This document shows, one piece after another, positions 8,311-15,357 of a stretch of 29,073 nucleotides of DNA. The position numbers and the translations under genes are program-made. The notes under the pieces are model-generated. The model saw only the letters and a list, made by a program, of their open reading frames with translations. It was not told the DNA's origin and did not search any database. Positions within the stretch are counted from its first letter, which is position 1, and each line of letters opens with the position of its first letter. Origin of the DNA: Sphingomonas sp. OV641 (lineage in GTDB: Bacteria; Pseudomonadota; Alphaproteobacteria; Sphingomonadales; Sphingomonadaceae); NCBI RefSeq assembly GCF_900109205.1, contig NZ_FNZB01000013.1, positions 1-29,073 on the forward strand. Reading direction: 5' to 3'.

Positions 8311-9461
8311 CGTGGCCTAAGGTAGCGCTAAGTGAGGTAGCAACGCTTACGTGGCGGGGCGAAGCTCCGAACCCAGACCAAACATACCGTCTTGTGGGGG
8401 TTCGATGGTGGGGTGAGGGCGCGTATGAGTACAAAACTGTCCTTGGTTCGGAAACCCAAGCACCTCAGCTCTATCGCGTTGAAGCCGGAGACCTCCTGAT
8501 TAACAAGATATGGGCAAGGCATGGCAGCATCGCGGTTGCTGATGATAGTCTTGCTGGTGCCTACGGTTCATCAGAGTTCCCGACCTTTATACTCGATCGC
8601 GAGCGGCTTGAGCCGCGCTTTGCCCACTGGTTTAGCAAGACGACCAGCGCATGGGCGCAATGTGAGGCACTGTCCCGAGGCACCAGCGGGAAGAACCGGG
8701 TAAAGCCAGAACGCTTCCTGACCGTGAAGATACCTTTGCCACCACTTGCTGAGCAGCGACGCATCGTTGCGCAGTTGGAGGCCGCGGCGGCGGCAATGTC
8801 GGCGCGTATGCGCGCCGCAGGCGAGGTGGAATCCGAACTCGCCGCCACATTGGCTGCTGCCTTTGACCGGATCACCCAGGACACGCCGCGCTCGACAATG
8901 GGCGAAGTCGCGCCGCTCGTCCGCCGGCCTGTCACGATCGATCCCGATGCGACCTACCCGGAACTGGGCGTGCGCTCGTTCGGCAAGGGGACGTTCCACA
9001 AGCCGCCGCTCACTGGGATCGATGTGGGCTCAAAGAGGCTCTTCTCGATCGAACCGGCAGACCTGGTGTTCAACATTGTCTTTGCATGGGAAGGCGCGAT
9101 CGCCGTTGCGGAAGCGAGCGACGCGGGCCGCGTCGGGTCACACCGATTTCTCAGCTGCGTGCCTGATCCGTCAGTCGCCACGGCGACTTTCCTGCGCTAC
9201 TGGTTTCTCAGCGAGGAGGGCTTGCTGGCACTCGGTCGCGCCTCCCCCGGTGGTGCAGGACGTAACCGCACGCTTGGGATCAAGGCGTTGGAGGCGATCC
9301 GCGTCCCGGTACCATCTCTCGACGCCCAGCACTGGTTCGACCACTTGCAAGCCAAAGTGCGGGCTGCTCGGGTGGCGCAAGCAGCCGCTACGACCGAGCT
9401 CGATGCTCTACTCCCTGCACTTCTCCACGACGTCTTCGGCGACGCGGACGCGCGGGACTGA
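8307..9461 (+). CDS. hsdS: Type I restriction specificity subunit HsdS
   Basis: A 384-residue DNA-recognition subunit with two target-recognition domains (about 5-140 and 195-345). They are separated by the conserved spacer IPLPPLAEQRRIVAQLEAAAAAM (about 139-161) and followed by a C-terminal helix containing VPVPSLDAQHWFDHLQAKV. Each TRD reads one half of the bipartite target. It overlaps hsdM by four bases. The length is at the lower end for two-TRD subunits but the architecture appears complete. Confidence 0.93.
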   Translation: MTWPKVALSEVATLTWRGEAPNPDQTYRLVGVRWWGEGAYEYKTVLGSETQAPQLYRVEAGDLLINKIWARHGSIAVADDSLAGAYGSSEFPTFILDRERLEPRFAHWFSKTTSAWAQCEALSRGTSGKNRVKPERFLTVKIPLPPLAEQRRIVAQLEAAAAAMSARMRAAGEVESELAATLAAAFDRITQDTPRSTMGEVAPLVRRPVTIDPDATYPELGVRSFGKGTFHKPPLTGIDVGSKRLFSIEPADLVFNIVFAWEGAIAVAEASDAGRVGSHRFLSCVPDPSVATATFLRYWFLSEEGLLALGRASPGGAGRNRTLGIKALEAIRVPVPSLDAQHWFDHLQAKVRAARVAQAAATTELDALLPALLHDVFGDADARD

Positions 9462-9476
9462 CGGAAGGAATCGGCC

Positions 9477-10271
9477 ATGCCGAAGTTGAACCGCACGCAG
9501 ATACAGGACGAAGCGCGCGCCATCCTCGCAGCGAACCCCGGCGGGCTGCGCTGGGCCGAGGTGTTGAAGGCGATTGGAGCCGCCCACCCGGAAACGCCCG
9601 CCAACAGCATCCGCGGCGCGACGCACGTCCTTTTTCAGGGCGCTGACGACGTTGTGAAGATCGCACGCGGCACGTACCAGCTCGCCCGCTTTGCCGAGGC
9701 AGACGCCGCCGAAGCCGTCGCGCAGGAAGAGGCGGTTGCCGCCGCCCCCATCACGGTCGACACGGATGCGTCTGGCACCGCATCGGTGTCCGAGCAGGCT
9801 TTCTACGCCAGTTTCGCCGAATGGTTGGAGGAGAATGACGAGGTGACCGTCGCCGGCGCGCTTGGCGGCAGCGTGCTGGGCGGCAAGTGGGGCACCCCCG
9901 ACGTGATCGGCGTCCTCAAGCCCCGCGCGCAGGACATCTTCAAGTTTGAGCCGCAAATCGTGACGGCGGAGATCAAGGCGAGCCCGAGCCAGCCCGTCGT
10001 TGCCTTCGGGCAGGCGGTCGCCTACCGGCTATTCAGCCACAAAAGCTACATCGTCGTGCCCCGCACTACCACCAGCGACGACATGAACCGCTTGACCTCC
10101 CTGTGCAGCATCCACGGCGTCGGCCTGGTAGTCTTCAGCCTCGATACCGACCAGCCGGACTATGGCGTTGTCGTTCTCCCCGCGGTCGCCAACCCCGACA
10201 TGTTCTACGTCAACACCATGTTGGACCGACTGAAGGCTAGCGAACCACGGCTGCTGAACCGGCTATTTTGA
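9477..10271 (+). CDS. Winged-helix-like protein with PD-(D/E)xK-like nuclease domain
   Basis: A 264-residue protein ending the hsd run, 15 bases after hsdS with GGAAGGA before ATG 9477. Residues 1-75 (ILAANPGGLRWAEVLKAIGAAHPETPANSIRGATHVLF...VVKIARGTYQL) look like a HARE-HTH/winged-helix DNA-binding module. An Ala/Glu-rich linker follows. Residues about 105-260 resemble a restriction-endonuclease fold, with GTPD142VIGV, Glu165-Ile-Lys167 (AEIKAS) and QAVAYRLFSHKSYIVVP. Asp142 and Glu165-x-Lys167 would be the metal site. It may be a second nuclease or a sensor for the type I system. The fold assignment is by motif only. Confidence 0.65.
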   Translation: MPKLNRTQIQDEARAILAANPGGLRWAEVLKAIGAAHPETPANSIRGATHVLFQGADDVVKIARGTYQLARFAEADAAEAVAQEEAVAAAPITVDTDASGTASVSEQAFYASFAEWLEENDEVTVAGALGGSVLGGKWGTPDVIGVLKPRAQDIFKFEPQIVTAEIKASPSQPVVAFGQAVAYRLFSHKSYIVVPRTTTSDDMNRLTSLCSIHGVGLVVFSLDTDQPDYGVVVLPAVANPDMFYVNTMLDRLKASEPRLLNRLF

Positions 10272-10297
10272 TAGCACGCCGCGGGGGGCTCTCTTCC

Positions 10298-10326
10298 GGT
10301 GTCGAAAACCGCCCGGTTCTGACAAC
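10298..10326 (+). repeat. Palindromic site A (module boundary)
   Basis: An imperfect palindrome with left arm GGTGTCGAAAACCG, centre CC and right arm CGGTTCTGACAAC, starting 26 bases after the stop of the gene ending at 10271. Related sites occur at 15200-15227 and 18009-18036. A 7-bp inverted repeat GATAGCA/TGCTATC (10270-10276, 10328-10334) encloses it. There is no T-run, so an intrinsic terminator is unlikely. Confidence 0.7.
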
Positions 10327-10329
10327 ATG

Positions 10330-10701
10330 CTATCGCACCACCGACCGCTGCCGCCGTAGGATCTCGAAAGCTCCGCTCGCTTTGGCGAGCGCGACCTCAA
10401 CCGCATGTAGGTCAGTTGCAAGCGCCAGTTCGGGTCGCCCGGCCATTGTAAGCACGACGGAGAGCACGGTGTCGGACTCCCGCGCCAGCCTCAGCAGATG
10501 GTGACCGCTGGGTCCGACATCACCATTTAGCCAGTTGCGAGCCGTCCGATCGGACGCTTCCGTCCATCGCTGGATCTGCTTGGCGGCACCGGTGCCCGTT
10601 CCGAGCTCCGCCCGCAGGGCTTCGCTGACCGCGGCAATGTAATCGGCTTCGGTCAGCCTCCCTCCCCTGTTTTGAAATCCCTTGCCGGTTTTCGGAAACA
10701 T
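10330..10701 (-). CDS. Small helix-turn-helix-like protein, divergent from recombinase
   Basis: A 123-residue protein. Residues about 39-75 (GAAKQIQRWTEASDRTARNWLNGDVGPSGHHLLRLARES) read as a helix-turn-helix followed by a hydrophobic helix, a pattern common in small proteins near alphaproteobacterial mobile elements. AGGGG precedes the ATG at 10701. It is divergent from the serine recombinase across only 64 bases, so it is a plausible repressor of that promoter. The 3' end comes within four bases of palindromic site A. No family name can be given with confidence. Confidence 0.7.
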   Translation of the reverse strand: MFPKTGKGFQNRGGRLTEADYIAAVSEALRAELGTGTGAAKQIQRWTEASDRTARNWLNGDVGPSGHHLLRLARESDTVLSVVLTMAGRPELALATDLHAVEVALAKASGAFEILRRQRSVVR

Positions 10702-10765
10702 GTTGCCGCCCCTTTCAGGTTAGTGGCGGCTGTGGGCGCGTGCGCCTCTTGATCAGAGGCCGCCG

Positions 10766-12337
10766 ATGGTCATCAACTGGAACACATCTGAGAACGACAA
10801 GCCACCAGATCCGCCGCGGGTGCGAGCGGCAGAATATGTCCGCATGTCGACCGAACATCAGCAATATTCGACCGACAACCAGGCGACCGCGATCCGACGC
10901 TTTGCTGACACGCACGGCTACGAGATCGTCCACACCTACAAGGACGATGGGAAGAGCGGCCTCAATCTTTCGGGTCGCTCTGGGCTAATAAGCCTGCTAG
11001 CGGATATCGACGCGGGCCGCACCGATTTTAAAGCGCTGCTCGTCTACGACGTGAGCCGGCTCGGCCGCTTCCAAGATCCGGACGAGGCGGCCACGCACGA
11101 GCTGCGCATCCGCGCTGCCGGCATCCAGGTCGAGTATTGCGCGGAGCAGTTCCGCAACGACGGCAGCATCAGCTCGTCCATCATCAAGACCGTCAAGCGC
11201 ACCATGGCAGCGGAGTACAGCCGCGAGTTGTCGGTCAAGGTTTTCGCAGGGCAAGCCAACCTCATCCGGCGCGGCTGCCGCCAAGGCGGGCCGGCCGGCT
11301 TCGGGCTGCGCCGGCTGCTTGTGGACGTGAACGGGGAGCCGAAGGGCGAACTCGGCCGAGGCGAGCATAAAAGCATCGCAACCGATCGCGTCATCCTCGT
11401 GCCGGGGCCGCCGGAGGAGATAGCGGTGGTCCAGGAAGTCTACCGGCTGTTCACCGAGACGGCGATGCCTGAGCGCGACATCGCGACCATGCTCAACGCG
11501 CGTGGGCTCGTCACCGATCTCGGACGCGCCTGGACTAAGGGCACCGTCCACCAGCTGCTCATCAACGAGAAATATGTCGGCGATAACGTTTGGGCGCGCA
11601 CATCCTTCAAGCTGAAGCGGCAGCACGTCCTGAATGCAGAAGAGGAGTGGATCAGGGCCGAGGGTGCGTTTGCGCCGATTGTCGACCGGGCCGTGTTCGG
11701 CCGGGCACGCGCCATCATTGATGCGCGCTCGGCACGGCTGAGCGATGAGGCGATGCTCGAACTGCTGGCTTCGATCTTCCGCGCCAAGGGCTTGCTGACC
11801 GGCCTCATCATTGACGAAGCCGAGGATGCACCGTCCAGCAGCACCTATCGCACCCGCTTCGGCAGCCTGCTGCGCGCCTACGAGCTGGTTGGCTTCGCTC
11901 CAGATCGCGACTATCGCTATCTGGAGATCAACCGGAAGCTGCGGCAGCTCCATCCCGGTATCGTCGCCGATACGATGGCCGCGCTGGAGCAGGCCGGCGG
12001 TACGGTTGTTCGCGATCCCGAGACCGACCTCCTCTCCGTGAATAATGAGTTCACCGCCTCGCTGGTGGTGGTGCGCTGTGTCCAGACCGCGGCAGGTGCG
12101 CTGCGCTGGAAGATCAGGCTCGATACCGTGCTCAAACCTGACCTGACGGTCGCGGTACGCATGGCGCCCGGCAATGAGCTTACCCGCGACTATTATCTCC
12201 TCCCCCGGCTCGACATGGGCGACGCCGTGCTGCGCCTGTGCGAGCACAACGGGCTGTCGCTCGACGCCTATCGGTTCGATGATCTGTCCGCCTTTCACCG
12301 CATGGCGGCACGACGCTTATGGAGGGCTGCCGCATGA
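10766..12337 (+). CDS. Large serine recombinase
   Basis: A 523-residue site-specific recombinase. The resolvase-type catalytic domain has Ser28 in YVRMSTEHQ, then YDVSRLGRFQDPDEA and RTMAAEYSRELSVKVF. The Recombinase domain covers about 170-300 (QGGPAGFGLRRLL, WTKGTVHQLLINEKYVGDNVW). The C-terminal portion (about 330-523) lacks the Cys-rich zinc ribbon of phage-type large serine integrases and is family-specific. It overlaps the next gene by four bases (ATGA) and forms one transcription unit with two ParB/RepB-like genes, suggesting they act together. It would cut and rejoin DNA at att-like sites; the palindromes flanking this region are candidates. Confidence 0.93.
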   Translation: MVINWNTSENDKPPDPPRVRAAEYVRMSTEHQQYSTDNQATAIRRFADTHGYEIVHTYKDDGKSGLNLSGRSGLISLLADIDAGRTDFKALLVYDVSRLGRFQDPDEAATHELRIRAAGIQVEYCAEQFRNDGSISSSIIKTVKRTMAAEYSRELSVKVFAGQANLIRRGCRQGGPAGFGLRRLLVDVNGEPKGELGRGEHKSIATDRVILVPGPPEEIAVVQEVYRLFTETAMPERDIATMLNARGLVTDLGRAWTKGTVHQLLINEKYVGDNVWARTSFKLKRQHVLNAEEEWIRAEGAFAPIVDRAVFGRARAIIDARSARLSDEAMLELLASIFRAKGLLTGLIIDEAEDAPSSSTYRTRFGSLLRAYELVGFAPDRDYRYLEINRKLRQLHPGIVADTMAALEQAGGTVVRDPETDLLSVNNEFTASLVVVRCVQTAAGALRWKIRLDTVLKPDLTVAVRMAPGNELTRDYYLLPRLDMGDAVLRLCEHNGLSLDAYRFDDLSAFHRMAARRLWRAAA

Positions 12338-13233
12338 ACACCGCCCGCCCCGCTCAACGGGTAGAATGGATCCCGCTCGAGCGCATCACCGTCGTCAACC
12401 CGCGTGTCCGTAACAAGCGCACGTTCAAGGAAATCGTCGACAACATCGCACAGGTCGGCCTCAAGCGCCCGATCACCGTTACGCGCCGGGTGGAGGCAGA
12501 CGGGCCCTTCTATGATCTCGTCTGCGGCCAGGGACGCCTGGAAGCGTATCAGGCACTTGGGCAGGCCGAGGTGCCTGCCCTCGTTGTGTCGGCAGATCCC
12601 GAGGATTGCCTGATCGCCAGCCTGGTCGAGAACTGCGCCCGGCGCCAGCACAGCGCGATCGATCTGCTCCAGGACATCGGCGGCATGCGCGAGCGCGGCC
12701 ACAGCCTGGCCCAGATTGCCCGCAAGACGGGCCTCACGCTCGAATATGTCAGCGGCGTCGCTCGCCTCCTTGAAAAAGGCGAGCAGCGCCTGCTGCGCTC
12801 GGTGGAGGCGCGCGCAATCCCGTTAAGCGTCGCCGTGGAGATCGCCGATGCGGAAGACCATGAGGTCCAGCGCGCGCTGCAACTCGCCTATGAGAAAGGA
12901 ACGCTGCGCGGGCGCAAGCTGATCGCTGCCAAGCGTATCGTCGAGGAAAGACGCCGTCGCGGTAAACATCTGAGGCAGCAGAGCGGTAAGCCGCAAACCG
13001 GTCAGAAGCTGTCGCCCGCAGCACTGATCCGCGCGTACCAAGAGGACGTCGACCGCAAGCGCGGCCTAATCCGGCGTGCTGACGCCGCGCGTGACCGACT
13101 TCTCCTCATCACCGAGGCGCTGCGCCGGCTTAAGCTCAGCGAACAGTTCACGGCTCTGCTCGAGGATGAAGGGCTTGCGACCATGCCCGAGAACCTCGCA
13201 TTGCATCTCGATCGCATGGGAGCCTCGTCGTGA
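12334..13233 (+). CDS. ParB-like N-terminal-domain protein
   Basis: A 299-residue ParB-family protein. The ParB nuclease/CTPase-like domain (about 5-100) shows IPLERITVVNPR, NIAQVGLKRPITVTRR, CGQGRLEAYQALG (the ParB box) and ENCARRQHSAID. A helix-turn-helix region follows (GHSLAQIARKTGLTLEYVSGVARLL, about 120-145), then a basic, helical C-terminus. Start chosen at ATG 12334, where GGAGG sits nine bases upstream and the ATGA overlap couples it to the recombinase; an upstream ATG at 12319 is less likely. It is separate from the true plasmid partition genes at 27.9-28.8 kb, so a role in recombination or maintenance of this module is more likely. Confidence 0.88.
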   Translation: MNTARPAQRVEWIPLERITVVNPRVRNKRTFKEIVDNIAQVGLKRPITVTRRVEADGPFYDLVCGQGRLEAYQALGQAEVPALVVSADPEDCLIASLVENCARRQHSAIDLLQDIGGMRERGHSLAQIARKTGLTLEYVSGVARLLEKGEQRLLRSVEARAIPLSVAVEIADAEDHEVQRALQLAYEKGTLRGRKLIAAKRIVEERRRRGKHLRQQSGKPQTGQKLSPAALIRAYQEDVDRKRGLIRRADAARDRLLLITEALRRLKLSEQFTALLEDEGLATMPENLALHLDRMGASS

Positions 13234-14123
13234 GCGGTCGGCAACCGGCCATGCCGGTCAAGCTGGCTTTTGAGGAGGCGAGCCTTCGCATCCCGATCGA
13301 CCACATCATGCCGCTCCGCACGATTTCCGCGGCGGTGAAGAAGTCGGTGAAGTACGGCCAGATCGCCGCCTCCATCGCCGAGGTCGGCATCATCGAGCCG
13401 CCCGTGGTCGCCAGAGATGCGACCGATCCCGGACGCTACCACCTGCTCGATGGACATCTGCGCGTCGAGATCGTGCGGGAGCGTGGCAACGCCGAGCTCG
13501 TATGCTTGGTCGCGACCGACGACGAGGCCTTCACCTACAACAAGCGGGTCAGTCGGATCGCGACCATCCAGGAACACCGGATGATCCTGAACGCGGTCAA
13601 GAAGGGGGTCTCGGAGGAGCGGCTCGCGCGTGCGCTGAACGTCGACATCGCCAGCATACGCAAAAAGCGCAACCTGCTGGTCGGCATCTGCCCCGAGGCG
13701 GCCGACCTTCTCAAGGACCGTCACGTACCCATTCACGTCTTCACCGAACTCCGCTTCATGAAGCCCGTCCGTCAGGTCGAGGCCGCTATGGCGATGGTCA
13801 CCATGAACCGGTTCTCGGTCAGCTATGCCCGCTCGCTGGTCGCCTCCACGCCCGATGACCAACTAGTCGCCGGCAAGCCGCGACGCATGCCCGGGCTAAC
13901 CGAGGATCAGGTGGCTACCATGCAACGCGAGAGCGAGAACGTCGACCGGCAGCTGCGCGCCGTCGAGCAAACCTACAGCTCCGATCAGCTCGATCTGATG
14001 CTCGCCGCCGGCTACGTGAACCGCCTGCTCGGCAACGCCCGCGTGGTCCGATACCTGGCCCAGCATCATGCCGACATTCTCGCCGAGTTCCAGAAGCTGA
14101 GCGATCTGCAGAAGGCGGCTTAG
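13230..14123 (+). CDS. RepB-like (ParB family) protein
   Basis: A 297-residue protein of the ParB/RepB type. The N-terminal domain has the pattern YGQIAASIAEVGIIEPPVV...YHLLDGHLRVEIVRE (about 41-84). The central helix-turn-helix is KGVSEERLARALNVDIASIRKKRNLL, and the C-terminal RepB-like part is FTELRFMKPVRQVEAAMAMVTMNRFSVSYARSLVAST. It starts at GTG 13230, overlapping the previous stop (GTGA). It is the third gene of the recombinase operon. Two unlike ParB paralogues in tandem could form a heteromeric DNA-loading complex on the flanking palindromes; that is inference. Confidence 0.88.
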   Translation: MSGRQPAMPVKLAFEEASLRIPIDHIMPLRTISAAVKKSVKYGQIAASIAEVGIIEPPVVARDATDPGRYHLLDGHLRVEIVRERGNAELVCLVATDDEAFTYNKRVSRIATIQEHRMILNAVKKGVSEERLARALNVDIASIRKKRNLLVGICPEAADLLKDRHVPIHVFTELRFMKPVRQVEAAMAMVTMNRFSVSYARSLVASTPDDQLVAGKPRRMPGLTEDQVATMQRESENVDRQLRAVEQTYSSDQLDLMLAAGYVNRLLGNARVVRYLAQHHADILAEFQKLSDLQKAA

Positions 14124-14199
14124 CTCGCCGATGAGGCCCAAAAACGGACTGCGCCTTATTGCTTTGTTGGGTTTTCGCCCATATCTTGGGGGCAATCGA

Positions 14200-14251
14200 A
14201 CCCGCCAGGCCTCTATCCGCGAGGATATGCACACTTGGCGGGTCTTTTTTT
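14200..14251 (+). terminator. Intrinsic terminator after the recombinase operon
   Basis: ACCCGCCA (14200-14207) pairs with TGGCGGGT (14236-14243), with a small inner CCTC/GAGG stem in the loop, and a T-run at 14245-14251 follows. It lies about 75 bases after the RepB-like gene and just before the Abi gene. It would separate the recombinase operon from the Abi gene, or attenuate read-through into it. Confidence 0.7.
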
Positions 14252-14270
14252 ACCCTGCTACGCAGGATGG

Positions 14271-15182
14271 GTGCCACGCCCTTTCACAAAACCCGCGACG
14301 ACGATCGCGCAGCAGCTCCAACATCTCCAGGCCGAAGGCATGGCGATCCCCGACATGGCGCGGGCCGAGCACTGGTTACGCCATGTCAGCTACTACCGTC
14401 TGAGCGCCTACTGGCTGCCCTTCGAGTATCCCAAGGGCAATCCTGGCCCCCGTTTCTTACCGGGCACCAGCTTCGATACCGTCACCGACCTGTACGATTT
14501 TGACCGCCGCCTTCGGTTGCTAGTGCTCGATGCGATTGAGCGGATAGAAGTCGCTGTACGGGGTAGCTGGGCGTACGAGCTGGCGCAGCGGTTTGGACCC
14601 CATGGCTATCTTGATGCGGCGCTCTACCATCATCCGGGTAAGTACCGTGACAACCTGACGCGCTTGACCAACGACGTGGCAAGCTCGCCCGAGACGTACA
14701 TCGACCATTACCGCCGGACCTACAGCACGCCGGCAATGCCGCCGGTGTGGATGGTGGCGGAAATGATGTCGTTCGGGCAGCTCTCCCGATGGTATGCGCT
14801 GCTCGACGATCGGGCGCTACGCAACGCCATAGCCAAGCCCCTTGGTCTTCACGAGGCAGTGCTGGTGCCGCTCCTGAAGCATCTCTCCACGATCCGAAAC
14901 AGCTGCGCGCATCATGCCCGGCTTTGGAACCGCGGTTTTTTGCTGCGCATGCGGGTGCCCTTTAAGCCGGCCGCCCTCGTCAGCACGCTTGACCCCCCCG
15001 CAGCCCATGCTCCAGCCCAGCTCTACAATGCCCTGGTCCTCATCGTTTACCTGTTGAAGCAGGTCGCTCCGGCATCGGTCTGGCGAGATGATCTGACGGC
15101 GTTGCTCGCCCAACATCCGACGGGCGATCTGACGGCAATGGGGTTTCCACAAGGCTGGGCAGCTAGGCCCTTGTGGCTTTGA
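14271..15182 (+). CDS. Abi_2-family abortive infection protein (HEPN)
   Basis: A 303-residue protein of the AbiD/AbiF-like Abi_2 family. Typical segments are PFTKPATTIAQQLQHLQAEGM, AEHWLRHVSYYRLSAYWLPF, LYDFDRRLRLLVLDAIERIEVAVRGSWAYELAQRFGPHGYLD and MSFGQLSRWY. The HEPN-type motif Arg209-x4-His214 (RNSCAH) lies in LSTIRNSCAHHARLWNRGF. It is probably an RNase-type effector that halts phage-infected cells. The start is taken at GTG 14271 with AGGA just upstream; an upstream TTG at 14235 lies inside the terminator stem. It ends 17 bases before palindromic site B. Confidence 0.87.
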   Translation: MPRPFTKPATTIAQQLQHLQAEGMAIPDMARAEHWLRHVSYYRLSAYWLPFEYPKGNPGPRFLPGTSFDTVTDLYDFDRRLRLLVLDAIERIEVAVRGSWAYELAQRFGPHGYLDAALYHHPGKYRDNLTRLTNDVASSPETYIDHYRRTYSTPAMPPVWMVAEMMSFGQLSRWYALLDDRALRNAIAKPLGLHEAVLVPLLKHLSTIRNSCAHHARLWNRGFLLRMRVPFKPAALVSTLDPPAAHAPAQLYNALVLIVYLLKQVAPASVWRDDLTALLAQHPTGDLTAMGFPQGWAARPLWL

Positions 15183-15199
15183 GGGATCCCCTGCCCTTG

Positions 15200-15227
15200 G
15201 CGATCAAAACCCTCCGGTTCTGACACC
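15200..15227 (+). repeat. Palindromic site B (module boundary)
   Basis: It contains AAAACC (15206-15211), two centre bases, and CGGTTCTGACACC (15215-15227), with exactly the same spacing as sites A and C. The outer left arm is degenerate (GCGATC in place of GGTGTC). It begins 17 bases after the Abi stop codon and is not followed by a T-run. It would form the border between the recombinase/Abi interval and the ATPase interval. Confidence 0.65.
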
Positions 15228-15357
15228 AGCTAGTGTAGGCTGATCCGAAAAGCCAAGTTTGTTCAAGCAGGCGCTGGTTGATGGTGTGGCTAACCCGGTT
15301 ATGGTGAGCAGACGGCGCCAAGAGAAAATCGCGATTGGCTCCGAGGGGGGCTAATCG

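Noticed and set aside
10997..12298. Long minus-strand open frame of 433 codons opposite the recombinase
   Set aside because: It mirrors a real gene in high-GC DNA, has no recognisable motif, and the plus-strand protein is clearly a serine recombinase.
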